From assembly GCA_037126765.1 (NCBI GenBank), contig JBBCBC010000019.1, positions 25,566,222 to 25,630,221 of the forward strand: a stretch of 64,000 nucleotides of DNA, written 5' to 3'. Source of the DNA: Stenogyne calaminthoides (taxonomy: Eukaryota; Streptophyta; Magnoliopsida; Lamiales; Lamiaceae). The notes under the pieces are model-generated. The model made no database searches and was not told the DNA's origin. It saw only the letters and a list, made by a program, of their open reading frames with translations. Every line of letters starts with the position of its first letter. Position 1 is the stretch's first letter. Positions 43,762 through 55,109 of this stretch are shown in pieces. Position numbers and translations under genes: made by a program.

Positions 43762-45715
43762 TGTTGGGAGATGAATTTTAAATAAAGGTTTATGATTTTG
43801 ATAGATCCCAAAACCCCTGAGTATGACATGTTCAGAATGATCTCGATAGTTGAGTCAGGATTCAGTTTTAGAATTATCAGGATGTTATATGCAGAATGTA
43901 TAGTCAGCAGATATAGTTCAGATAGTTCTTGAAGACTCGATGAGGATCTTGAAATGGCAAGACTTCAAATGAAGACTCAAAGACATCGGTCAAGATAAAC
44001 TACAAAGATTCGAAGACCACAAGACTCGAAGACTCAAGACTCGTAAACTCACAAAGACTAAAGACTGAGAAACTAAAGATCAAGAATATCAAGGCACAAG
44101 AATTATCAAGACTCATTAAAGGTATCAATGCTCAAGATGAACCCAATGTTCCGAGGCACCGAGTATATCTATCTCAAGGATGCAATCTCGAGAAGATCGC
44201 GATTCCTTAGAAAATAGATATTTGCCAAGACATTCAAATGCGCAAAAAGGAACTAAGTCGAAGTGTTGTTAAGGTTATATCAAACTCGAGTTTGTAACCA
44301 AAAAGAGCCATTGTAGGTGTATACCTTTTAACTGAGACAAAAGTCAAAAAGAGGAAGACAACATCGCATTCATACCGACATCGACAAAGGATGTGTCTCT
44401 CGGTGGATGTCGGATGTACAAAAGTTCCAGATCGCAAAAAGTGAAGACCGGCTACATGAAAGGCTATTGCCTAGAAAGTGTTAGGGAGTTTCATACCTAA
44501 ATATAGCCGTTTCACACACCACAAGAGGAACTCACGAAAGTTCGTCTCTCCAACGGATAGTTTTCAAGAGTGACCTTGGTGTATGCCTATAAATCTTGGT
44601 GACCCTCTACATTGTAAGGTTACGGGAAATTTATCACAAACTTAAGAGCTCAAGCTTATTCTTGTAGAAGAGCTAAAAGCACTTTCGAAAAACTTAGAAT
44701 TTCCCAAGTGCTTCAATATTGAAGAGAGCTCACTATACTAAGCCTAGCTTGATAAGAATTATCAAAAGCTTAGTCGAGATATCCTAACCCTTTGCATTGT
44801 GCTTCATTGTAAAGGATATCTCATCCTAGTTGGAAACCAACCAAGAAACCCCAAACCCTTGTAAAGGTAGTTGGAGTGTGTTTGTTGGTGAGAAGAGTTG
44901 TAAATAGTTAGTAAACTACGCGAGTAGTAGTCGAAAAACTCTAGAGGAGAAGTTAGTAAGCTACTGGGGGTAGTCCGAAAGCTAGTGTGTGATTGAGTAA
45001 GTAAACTACTACGGAGGTAGTCGAAAGCTCAAGGTCGGGTTGAGTAAGTAAACTACGTGGAGTAGTCGAAAAACTCGTACGAAGTTGAGTTAGTAAACTA
45101 CAAGGTAATCAGAAAGCTCAGAAGTTGATAGTGAATTTCTCTGAAGAGTCAGGGAGAGTGGACGTAGGAGCTTGAGTCTCTGAACCACTATAATTGTTGT
45201 GTTCTTTATTGCTTTCCTTATCTGTGTCTATCTGTTGCATTGACTTGATTTTGAAAGCATACTTTTCACTGATATTCAGTTGGAATCAATCCACTGAAGT
45301 TGCATAAGTGAATCACAACCTAATCACTATTTCATAAAGGGAAGGTTTTCAGCAAAGCTTAAATCGAGTATAAACTAAGGGTCAACCATTCATTTGGCCG
45401 AGTAAATAGAAACGAGATAGTTACCAAACCGAACGTACTCTTCCGAGGGTTCGATAAGTTAGTTATCCGATCCAAGCAACTCGGGATCTCTCGACACTCG
45501 AGGACTCGGGTTGGGATTATCCGAGGGTTTACGAAAAGCGGCTCGGGATCACTTTGTCTCGATGAGACTTTGACTCGAGCGATCTGTGCTTCTCGAACCT
45601 AATCTTCGAGGATTATCGACCCAAGTGACCTCGATGAAAAAAAAGTTTTAAAAACACCGAACACGTGTATTCCCCCCCCATACACGTGTAAGACTCGTTT
45701 GCACCGGGACCAACA
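43762..45715 (+). mobile_element. Copia-A 3' LTR
   Basis: Starts and ends as the 5' LTR does. 43762-43918 and about 45110-45390 are nearly identical to the 5' LTR, but 43919-45110 and 45391-45660 differ at many CTGA/TCAG positions, so a simple divergence-based age would be wrong. Confidence 0.95.
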
Positions 45716-45720
45716 CATGA

Positions 45721-46198
45721 TAAGTCAAAGCAATAGTTACCAATCCCACGTGATCCTATTTAAGGGACGAAGGTTAAGAAATAACGAACCACTGAGGTCT
45801 AATTCTTCCTTGTTCGGGCCAAGAATTTATCCTCCTCAGAGGTCCTATTCAAAGGCATCAGTCATGCACTAGTGTAATCTCTTGGTCAAGACAAGTCAAT
45901 CTGAGCCTTACACTTCAACCTTTCACGATGGGTTGTTCATTTCCATCTAGGTCGTGAATAACGTACTTTTAGTTACAAGGGGATTAATTTAATCTTCTGT
46001 GATCTGGTATCACTAAATTAACTACAATGTAACACGTACGACTTATTGAACATTTATGCAGTAAATATATGTAACATTCAATGATATTTAAAGCATCGGT
46101 GATAAACAATTTATTTCAGTAAATAAGTCTAAAAATTCAGTTTCGATTATACAAAGTAAAAAGCATACTTTTCAGTATAATCCCAACAATCTCCCACT
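45721..46198 (-). mobile_element. Copia-B 3' LTR, right piece
   Basis: Continues the 3' LTR of Copia-B after the CATGA duplication and ends TATAATCCCAACA at 46198. It matches 53070-53538. Next to it, 46199-46215 (inverted: AAGTGGGAGATTG) is the Copia-B polypurine tract. Confidence 0.9.
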
Positions 46199-46298
46199 TA
46201 TACTCAAAGTCTGCTTTTAAGTATACTACAACATGTCTCGCGTAGTCCGTGACATCTAATGTCACCTACACGAACCTAATAATTTCTCCCACTTATAC

Positions 46299-47189
46299 TC
46301 AAAGCAGATTGGCAATGGTCTTGACACCCATTCCTTTCACATGTCTCTCGAATGTATTCAGAGGCATACCCTTTGTGAATGAATCTGCTAGGCTATCCTC
46401 AGACGCTATCTTTGCCACATCTATATCTCCTCTCTTAACGATTTCTCGTATAAGATATATTTCCTTTAGTGTGCTTGTTTGACTCGTGGATTCTTGGTTC
46501 TCTTGAATTTGCAACTGCCCATAGCAGATATTGCTAGACAAATTCAGAACACCAACCAAGTCCACTAAGAAGGTCTAGAGCCCAATCGGTTCTTTCACTG
46601 CTTCACAAGCAGCTACTTACCCGACTTCCATGGTTGAGTCAGTGTTGCATTTCTGCTTCACACTCGTCCATTTGATGGCTACACTTCCCAAATGGAAACA
46701 CACTAACTGAGGCAGATAATTTCTGGAATCTAAGTCTGATTGGAAATCCGAGTCCGTGTAGTCGATGGGGATTGCAGTATCTGACTGATAAATCAACATT
46801 CTATCCCGAGTTCTTTTCAGACACTTCAGAATGTTTTTAACTGTCGTCCAATGCGCTTTCCCTGGGTTACTTTAATATCTTGTTATCATGCCTGCGGCAA
46901 AGCAGATATCCGGCCTCGTACACAGCAATGCATACATAAGGTTTCCGACAGCCGAAGCACAAGGAATGCCTTTCATGTCATCTATCTCCTTTTGCGTCTT
47001 AGGGGACATTTTCTTGGATAGATGGATTCCATGTCTGAAAGGTATGAATCCTTTCTTGGAATCTTGCATGCTGAATCGTTTCAAGACAGTGTCTATGTAT
47101 GAAGCTTGCGATAAGCCTATCATCATTTTCTTGCGATCTCGAGTGATCTTGATCCCAAGGATGTGTCCGGCTTCCCCTAAGTCCTTCAT
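46299..47189 (-). pseudogene. Copia-B RT C-terminal part and RNase H
   Basis: Pieces in different minus-strand frames: 46872-47189 (DLGEAGHILGIKITRDRKK, ..., LMYALLCTRPDICFAAGMIT), 46617-46799 and 46299-46565 (ending SLADSFTKGMPLNTFERHV, the RNase H end motif). Frame changes between them mean the enzyme is dead. Order and motifs are standard for copia. Confidence 0.85.
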
Positions 47190-47190
47190 A

Positions 47191-48132
47191 TCAAACTGTT
47201 TTGAAAGTCATGCCCTTACGTCTGATAACACCTTCACATTGTTCCTCGATGATCAGAATGTTATCTACGTATAGTACTAAGAATACCAATGCAGTTCCGA
47301 CACGCTTTTTATACACACAACTTTCAAACTCGTTTTGATCAAACCCATAAGACTTTATAACATGATCAAAACATTGGTTCCAAGCTCTGGATGTCTGTTT
47401 GAGTCCGTAGATGGACTTCTTGAGCTTACAAACAAGATGTTCTTGGCCTGTTTCAATGAAACCTCGGGGTTGTTGCAAATAGATCTCTTCATCAAGACTT
47501 CCGTTAAGGAAAGCTATCTTGACATCCATTTGACAGATTTCAAAGTCGAAATGCGCAGCAATCGATAAGAGAATACGGATGGACTTAAGCATGGCTACGG
47601 GCGAAAAAGTTTCCTCATAATCGATCCCTTCTTTCTGAGTATAACCTTTCGCCACTAGTCTTGCTTTAAAGGTTTCAACCTTCCCGTCCGGTCCTCTTTT
47701 CCTCTTATATACCCACTTGCATCCAATGGTTTTGACCCCATTAAGTGGTTCGACTAGCTCCACACTTTTATTATGAAACATAGAACCCATTTCGGCTTTC
47801 ATTGCTGTTTGCCAAGAAACTGCATCCTTATCTTGGAATGCCTCATCATATGTCCATGGGTCTGATTCGTCTTGTCCGGGAATCAAGTCCGAGGACTCTC
47901 CTATTACCATGAATCTCTCGGGCTGTCTAACAACCCTCCCACTACGACGAGGCTCCAGTTGTGAAAACGTATCGTTTGGTATATCATCTAGTACAGTTGG
48001 CACTGAGGTTTGCCCTCTAAGCTCATTTAAGGTAATCTCACTTCTGGGTTTTCTTTGGTTCATATAGTCTTCTTCCAAAAATCTAAAATGGGTGTTGATG
48101 ACCACCTTTTGATCTTCGGGACTATAGAACAT
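47191..48132 (-). pseudogene. Copia-B reverse transcriptase with altered active site
   Basis: 313 open codons. Motifs in order: [71 protein letters not shown], and [10 protein letters not shown]. The last should be YVDD; the second catalytic Asp is Asn, a G to A type change that would remove polymerase activity. The frame ends at a shift before the thumb. The N-terminal 90 residues are the integrase-RT linker with an acidic stretch. Confidence 0.9.
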
Positions 48133-49063
48133 ACACCCTTTTGTCCCCTCGGGGTATCCTACAAAACAACCTTAATTTTGATCGAGGATCCAATTTACCA
48201 GCTTCCTTGTCCAACACGTAGGTCGGACACCCCCAAATTCTTATGTGTATCATACTAGGCTTGCGTCCTGTCCACAATTCTTTTGGAGTTTTGGGAACCG
48301 ATTTGGATAGCACCACGTTCAGAATAAGTCGCTGTTTCCAAGGCATGACCCCCAGAACGACTCGGGAAGATCCGCATAACTCATCATTGATCTAACCATT
48401 TCTAAAAGAAATATGTTTCTTCGCTCTGCAACCCCGTTTTGTTGAGGGGTTCCGGGTGCAGTGAGCTGGGATACAATCCCTTCATCAGACAAGTAGTTCA
48501 AAAACTCATCGCTGAGGTATTCACCTCCACGATCAGATCGTAGAGACTTGATACGTTTTTCCCTATGATTCTCTGTTTGAGCCTTAATTTCTTTGAATTT
48601 CTCAAACGTCTCAGATTTATGCTTCATAAGGAAAATGTAACCGTACCTTGAGTAATCATCAATAAAAATACTCATAACCTCCTCTTACTTTGGTTGACAT
48701 TGGACTACATACATACGTGTGAACGATCTCTAACACTTCTTTTGGCCCTATTCCCTTGGCTCCAAATGCCCTCTTGGTCATTTTACCCTCCAAACATGAT
48801 TCGCAGGTTGGGATCGGTTCAACTTGGAGAAGCCCTAGTGAACCGTCTCTCACCAACCTTTGGATCCTCTTTGGATTTATATGACCCAATCTTAGATGCC
48901 AAAAAGTGTCTCGTTCACGCCTCGATGAAAGTTTTCTTTTCTCGGAATTGATTGATGTGTTATAGGATACATTTAATGAGTGGTGTGCAAGATTAATTGT
49001 ATAGAGATCATTCAACAACGTTCCATGACATATAAATTTATCAAAAAGAAAAAATGGTAACAA
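48122..49063 (-). pseudogene. Copia-B GAG-pre-integrase and integrase
   Basis: Three minus-strand pieces. 48659-49063 has the zinc-binding region (DTFWHLRLGHINPKRIQRL, then CESCLEGKMTKRAF). 48319-48675 has the catalytic core (IFIDDYSRYGYIFL, SLRSDRGGEYLS, QQNGVAERRN), so the D,D,E residues are in place. 48122-48346 is the C-terminal part (SKSVPKTPKELWTGRKPS, GCPTYVLDKEAGKLDPRS). Small frame changes separate the pieces. Integrase would insert element DNA into the host genome. Confidence 0.88.
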
Positions 49064-49269
49064 CTTTATTAAAAAAGTAACCGAATATCCATCATAAAAA
49101 GTTTAGAAACCGAAAACAAATTCTTTCTAAAATTAGGAACGTAAAGAATATCTCAAAATTAAAACTCGCTCTTCAAAAGACAGTGTGCACTTCTCCCATC
49201 GCTTCACCGCCACTCGTAAAGATCGCCCAAAGGTGTGATGAGGACCTCACTCCCACTAAGTTGTCGGGT

Positions 49270-49330
49270 CCGCTTGAACCCGTAAATGTGAAACAAACAT
49301 GATTAGTGGATCCCGTATCCACCACCCACA
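49270..49330 (-). pseudogene. Copia-B protease active-site remnant
   Basis: A short minus-strand stretch reads LWVVDTGSTNHVCF, the copia aspartic protease site (D-T/S-G). The frame is broken on both sides. This places protease between gag and integrase, as expected. Confidence 0.7.
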
Positions 49331-49399
49331 AAATGGGAGGCATACGCCGCTAAACAAGTTTCAAACAACTAGTCGCGTGAAATTACCTTTCTTTCCATC

Positions 49400-50211
49400 C
49401 CTTTTGGTCCGAACAGTGACCTCCAGTGTCCTTTCTCACCGCAGTTGAAGCACTTCCCCTTAGTCGCTTGTTCCTCCACCACCCTTCTTCACCTTATCTT
49501 TGCCATTGGCAACACTTGAGTTCACTTGCTTGTGGCCTTTGTTCCTTTTCTTGTTCTTACCACCCCTTGGTCTAGAAGAAGAAGGCCGTTTGAAACCAAG
49601 GCTTGGCTTTTTCGACCCAATATCGCCTCTGCCGAGACTAAAGCTTGCAACAGATCGCATCGAGAACTTCGATTATTCATCCGTAGTTCAACCCGAACTG
49701 TTTCAAAGCTTTTCGCAAAGAATGGAGCACGAAAATCGATTTGGGTCTCGATATCGTATTCAAATACCAAGTACCTCAAGTTTATTAAGGTGAGCCATCA
49801 TCCGGAAAACGTGCTCCCCTACGGGCGTTCCCTCCACCATTTTCATAGAGAAGCAAGTCCCTCATGGTGATCTCGACCCGACCCGCGCGGTTACGATGTT
49901 GAAACATCGCTTTAAGACTAGTCATGATTTCCTCGGCCGGTCTCAACGTTTTGGTGTTGGTGTTGCAACACATCGGAAGCCAAGATGGTACACTTTGCCA
50001 TTTAGTTAGACCGCTCCCGATCGAGATACTCTTTTTAACCGTTTTAGTGGACTCATCCGATGGTTTATTCGGTTTAGGTGTGGTCGAAACCCGGTTATGG
50101 CTTTTGTGCGATGAGGACAATAGTGAGTTTCCAATTCCAATCAACAAAATTTTCTCCAGTGAGCAAATTGTCTTTTAGTATATTGAATAGTGGATTAAAA
50201 GGTTGCGACAT
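49400..50211 (-). pseudogene. Copia-B gag
   Basis: ATG at 50211 (minus strand) opens MSQPFNPLFNILKDNLLTGE and continues with VDWNWKLTIVL, a typical gag start for this type of copia. The frame then shifts several times; a fragment runs 49785-50147. The zinc knuckle is at about 49440-49465 (GKCFNCGEKGHW), with its last Cys out of frame. A Lys/Gly/Arg-rich stretch precedes it. Confidence 0.75.
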
Positions 50212-50989
50212 GATGAACTGAAATAAATAATAATATGCATAAGCACAAATATATCACAAGGTTCGATCACATGCATCATATTAAAATCTCAAAAAAAATA
50301 TGAACATGCATCAGCCAACATCTCAAAACAGTTTAAATAAGCCACGTTGGGTGGGTCATTATTTAAACACATTCAAGCAGGTTACAAACAAGAACGATTT
50401 AAAACCTTTAATATCCAGATTAATAGTTGGCTCCCACTTGACCAATATAAAATTGACAGGGACTTCGGGGAAGTATATGCATATCAATTTTATACCTAAA
50501 TAATAACCATGATTAAATACAGGATTATTATTTCGCTTTGATCGAGCCTCGTTGGGAGGGTCATCGTCGCCACTAGTAATAACCCACAATCATCCGTTTG
50601 GAATTCATTCATGTGAAAGCTATCTTTTGACCGTCCCGTTGGGGGAATTTCTCCAAAAGAATTCACAAACAAATAAATCATGGAGGTCAAAATTAATTCA
50701 ATTTTATTATCCGGAATAAAATTGTCAATTAATTATTTAAACATACTTAGTAATTTTTTTAAGGTGAGATTTTTTCATTTGGCAACCCTCATGCAAGCAC
50801 ATTTAAACAAATTAAATAAAGCATAAGATAGCACAAATAAATCAAACAAAACAGAAAAAAACATATTGGGCACAAATTATCCAATTGTCATGGTTTGATT
50901 TTTCTTGACTTGATCTTGAAGAAAACACGTCTCGAATTTCTCCCACTCGTTCGTCTCGAAAAAAAATTCTTCGTCTCAAACGCCACACA
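50212..50989 (-). other. Copia-B leader, AT-rich part
   Basis: Untranslated leader between the GC-rich patch and the gag ATG. It contains an ACTTCCCC-type short word and splice-like sites, but no supported gene. Confidence 0.4.
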
Positions 50990-51340
50990 ATGACGGCTTC
51001 GCGGCCGGATGCTGCCCGCATCCGGCCCGCCGCAGCAGCCTGGAACCGACCTCGTGACCTACGCACCCCCGAGCGCGCCCCTTGATGCCTCGCTGCGCCT
51101 CGGTAAGCGGCAACAGCATCACTTCGCCCGCTTCCGCCTACCGCCCGCGACCTCAGCGGCGCCAACGTATCGGCGTTCGATCCGCGTCTGGCCGCTTCGT
51201 CCGTCCGCTTCGGCCCGTCTTGCGCCGCGGTGCAGCGTCGCGCCTTTCCCGCCCGTCTGTGGACCACAATTCCTTCCTTGTCGGCCTCTAAACCTCGCCT
51301 GCGCCCGGAAATGCCCGTCGTGCCAGCGCCAAATCTCGCC
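50990..51340 (-). other. GC-rich patch in the Copia-B leader
   Basis: About 350 bp rich in CG dinucleotides (GCCCGCCGCAGCAGCC, CCGCTTCGGCCCGTCTTGCG and so on), bounded by AT-rich DNA. It gives long open frames on both strands (50842-51267 minus, 51009-51425 plus) with Arg/Ala-rich products of no recognisable domain; such frames are expected by chance in GC-rich DNA. It lies between primer site and gag, where it may form RNA structure or be a captured fragment. Confidence 0.6.
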
Positions 51341-51683
51341 GGGGATTCACGGATTTTGTCTTTTAATTCTTACCGTCTCCATCCTCGTTTTCGTCAGGTT
51401 ACAATTTATTTACAAAAATAAATAAACTTTAGAATCTAGACAATCTGACCCATTGATCAAATCAAACAAATTCTAATCTACTCGTGGATTTTCTCACGAG
51501 GCAAAACGAATCCGAACGAATCGAATTAAAAAACACAGTTTATATGCATGCATAAATAAACACATTAAAATCCATGACAATTGGATACCTGCAAAACAGA
51601 TCTAACAGTTCTACTATCCAATTTTAAATTTAATGTCCACGAATTAAATTACAATTTAAAAAAATTCAGAGCCCGAAACCGTG

Positions 51684-51695
51684 GCTCTGATACCA
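51684..51695 (-). promoter_or_regulatory. Copia-B primer-binding site (initiator-Met tRNA)
   Basis: GCTCTGATACCA on the plus strand, that is TGGTATCAGAGC on the element strand, two bases from the LTR at 51698. This is the usual copia primer site. Confidence 0.92.
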
Positions 51696-51697
51696 AT

Positions 51698-53538
51698 TGT
51701 TTGGAAATAAGTTGCACAGATATATTCGGGATGAATATTTAAATACAAATTTAATTATTTAATTATTACTTGCATGAATTAATCTTATATTAATTCAAAT
51801 AATAATTGCAACAACATATCATGCATATAATAAGCCACGTAAAACCTACGCATGCGGAATCTACGGGTTTACGTGAACGTACCTCTCGGGATGGCAGTGA
51901 ATTCGGTTGGATGGACTAACCAAAAGGACTTTCCAAGTATTCCCTTAGCCCTTGCTCAACTATCCGGTGGAAGGACACTTGTCGAATAATTAACAAAAGG
52001 AAAAAATAAACTTTGTTGCACCACTTATGTGGATTTGCTAATTTTTCCAGCACATGGAATTGTACTTGGGAATGAAATAATCATCCCATATTTATAGGTA
52101 AGAGGTGGTCGAAATTTTTGATGAAAACAATGTGGGAAAAGACTTTTCTTGATCACCAAGAAATCTTGAATATATCTCATATATTATTTTTCCCATAATT
52201 AAAATATTCCACAAAAATCTCACCTCTTCAAATTATGGAATTTTCGAAAATTGAGTCTTGCAAGATTCCAAGATTTGGATTTTCTTGAATTTATGAGATA
52301 TTCTTGTATTTCAAGAAATACATATCTTCTATAATATTTTTCAAGAAAATCAAGAAAATCTTTCTTGTCCTCTATTTTCAAAATTTTCGAAATATCCTTA
52401 TGAATAACCAAGTGGTAGATTTCTTGAATTTAATGAGATAATCTTGTATTCCAAGAATACATATCTTCATTCCATAACAAAATACAAAGAAAATCTTTCT
52501 CCCTCTTTTATCCATAAATTTCGAAAATATCATAGGAAAAATAAGCAACATTATTTATTTTATTTTAATCACCTTTTCGGTTATTGGACTATATGTTGGG
52601 CTACTCAGGGGGCCTTTAGTAGAATTAAGATTGGACCTTCTAATGGACCTTGAATATCTAATATTGAGCCACAATATAATTCAAGCCCATAAATATTAAT
52701 TAATCCCACTACATAATTAATATTGCACAATCCATCTTAACCCATATTACAGTCAATATGGCTCCCGGTCATTATTTCCCGTGTTTAAGATTATATAGCC
52801 CATTAATTAATTCAAGCCATTGAAATAGCTTTCTAATTAATTAATATCTTTTATCCTTGGTCAAGGAACGGTTCAACATTATTATCCATATCGGAAACTA
52901 ATTCCACTTGCAAGATTTGGTATGATAAAGCTTATGAACCTCCCAAGGGGGCAAATCGAACAAGCGTACTTGCACACGATTCTTCGTATTAAATCTTAGC
53001 AATCACATGTGACCAATAATATTGCCCAAGATAAAAAGTATTGAATCTCATTGATTCACTACCCATGATAAGTCAAAGCAATAGTTACCAATCCCACGTG
53101 ATCCTATTTAAGGGACGAAGGTTAAGAAATAACGAACCACTGAGGTCTAATTCTTCCTTGTTCAGTTCTGAAGAATTTATCCTCCTGTAGGTCCTATTTA
53201 GTGCATAAGTCATGCACTAGTGTAATCTCTTGGTCAAGACAAGTCAATCTGAGCCTTACACTTCAACCTTTCACGATGAGTTGTTCATTTCCATCTAGGT
53301 CGTGAATAACGTACTTTTAGTTACAAGGGACTGTTAATTTAATCTTCTGTGATCTGGTATCACTAAATTAACTACAATGTAACACGTACGACTTATTGAA
53401 CAGTTATGCAGTAAATATATGTAACATTCAATGATATTTAAAGCATCAGTGATAAACAATTTATTTCAGTAAATAAGTCTGAAAATTCAGTTTCGATTAT
53501 ACAAAGTAAAAAGCATATTTTTCAGTATAATTCCAACA
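51698..53538 (-). mobile_element. Copia-B 5' LTR
   Basis: Plus-strand edges TGTTTGGAAATAAG and TATAATTCCAACA. Compared with the 3' LTR it has scattered substitutions and short indels, including TGTTTGG against TGTTGGG at the edge, consistent with an insertion older than Copia-A. Confidence 0.92.
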
Positions 53539-53543
53539 CTAAT

Positions 53544-54102
53544 TACACCCTTCCCGTCTTTAATTGAATCAATCAAATAATTAAATATTTAAAATATTTA
53601 ATTTAAATATATAAAAAATATTTAAAATCATGCAATATGCAGAATTGCGTGCTAATTTATAATATCTTAATTTTAATCTTAATATATTATATATTGGTAA
53701 ACATGTTTAAGCATATGTGGCGCAATCACATTAATCTACGTAAAGTTCAATTTAACCTGGGTATTTCGTTTCAAAATCGTGCATTTTCATTAAAATTTAT
53801 TTATATTATATTTTTAATTTAATTTTTTTAGTCATGTAAATATTAATCTTTTGATTTTTTAGGTCACAAGAATTCGTCTTTGTCTCTCCTACTCCCGTCT
53901 TCTAAATTTCATCATAAATCAGTTTTATATATCAAGCTACTGTGTTACACAATTTCAATGGTTTAATTCTTTGGACTGCGCGCATATCTCAGATAAATTA
54001 ATCTCAATAATTTTCACCATTTCCTATCCATCTTACTACCCTCTCTTATTTTCTCTTCCAAGCGATTAAGATAATCATCTATGGGTACAAATACAGACGT
54101 GC
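53544..54102. other. Intergenic AT-rich DNA, nothing recognised
   Basis: No gene or element delimited between Copia-B and the hAT-like element. Confidence 0.3.
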
Positions 54103-55043
54103 CGCTCGCTGCATGGACGGGCTGCATCGGGCTCCAGCCCGGTGCAAACCCGGCTAATCAGTTATATATTTGTATATAATATGTGAATAAAATTTAATAT
54201 ACGAATTTAAGCTCAATGTAATATTATTTTTTATTTTATATTTAATTTACAAACCTAAATTTAAAATTAAAATTCATCCTCATACTCTCTATTCAGTTAT
54301 TATTAAGATACAATTTGATATAAATTTATTTTCCTGATCTATCGTGTCTCTCCTTCTTTTTTCTTTTTCTTGTTATAATTTAATTAAAGTATTGAAATTT
54401 AATAATTTCATCCACAACAAAAATTTTATTTTATTATAATTTTGGATGTGCTTTCTTGAGGCTCTCACACTCAAACATTTAGAGTTTAATCATCTGAGTA
54501 TGATTTTATTTTTTCACTTAGTATCTTTATTTGTTTAACTTGTTTAATATTAAATATTTATATTGTTCTCTCAATTTGTCATTTTCTTTTGAGGAATATG
54601 TATGAGTAAATTTATTTTTTATTTGTTATGTATTGTGATAATAATAATTTTTTGCCACTTTAATATTAGAAAAAGAGAAATTATAAATGTAATAATGTAC
54701 TAACATGAGTCAAATGAAATATTTTTTATAATTGATAAACATTTCTTGAAATGATTAAAAAAATATTGAGCATAAGTTGTATGATTTTGTTTTAACTAAA
54801 TATTATTTATTAATAGAAAAGCAACATATTTTATAAATGAATACTAATCTTTTGAAATATATTTTATTAAAAATATAGATAAATTGAGACTTAATTACTG
54901 ATGAGTTTTATGTTTTGAAGTCACATATGACACCACCTAAATTAATATACTAAAAAAATACTCTATATAAATATAAAATTTTAATATGACGAAACTTAAA
55001 AAAATTTCAGCCCACCCCAACATTAAATCCTAGATCCGTCCCT
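54103..55043. mobile_element. Probable hAT-like non-autonomous element
   Basis: Flanked by a perfect 8-bp direct repeat AGACGTGC (54095-54102, 55044-55051). The right end (AAATCCTAGATCCGTCCCT) is a common terminal phrase of plant hAT-type elements. The left end has the matching GGGCTCCAGCCCGG phrase near 54140, but its first bases do not pair well with the right end. The interior is AT-rich and has no transposase. Confidence 0.5.
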
Positions 55044-55109
55044 AGACGTGCACACACACTTTATAGACACATAATTATAATCAGATGTCTTTATAATATA
55101 TACATATAT

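Larger units (their letters stand above)
31253..45715 (+). mobile_element. Copia-A: complete Sirevirus-like copia retrotransposon
   Basis: 14.46 kb with two LTRs (1936 and 1954 bp) and a perfect 5-bp duplication CATGA (31248-31252, 45716-45720). Order on the plus strand is LTR, primer site, gag with zinc knuckle, protease, integrase, RT, RNase H, a 3.5-kb env-like region, polypurine tract, LTR. Size, the order, the env-like region after RNase H and the AAAAAGGGGGAAAT tract fit the Sirevirus (SIRE/Maximus) lineage. It sits in the 3' LTR of Copia-B and so is younger than it. Most of its coding breaks fall in blocks where CTGA/TCAG words are altered (see findings), so some may not be real. Confidence 0.93.
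29882..53538 (-). mobile_element. Copia-B: minus-strand Ty1/copia retrotransposon, split by Copia-A
   Basis: The element has both LTRs, a TG...CA form and a perfect 5-bp duplication CTAAT (29877-29881, 53539-53543). Net length without Copia-A and its duplication is about 9.2 kb: LTRs of 1849 and 1841 bp and a 5.5-kb internal region (46199-51697). Order on the minus strand is 5' LTR (51698-53538), primer site, GC-rich leader, gag, protease, integrase, RT, RNase H, polypurine tract, 3' LTR. The integrase-before-RT order makes it copia. All coding parts carry breaks, so it is not autonomous now. Confidence 0.9.

Noticed and set aside
50842..51425. Overlapping Arg/Ala-rich ORFs of about 140 codons on both strands
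   Set aside because: Long frames on both strands are expected in GC-rich DNA; compositions are biased and no domain is visible. Treated as a leader patch of Copia-B.
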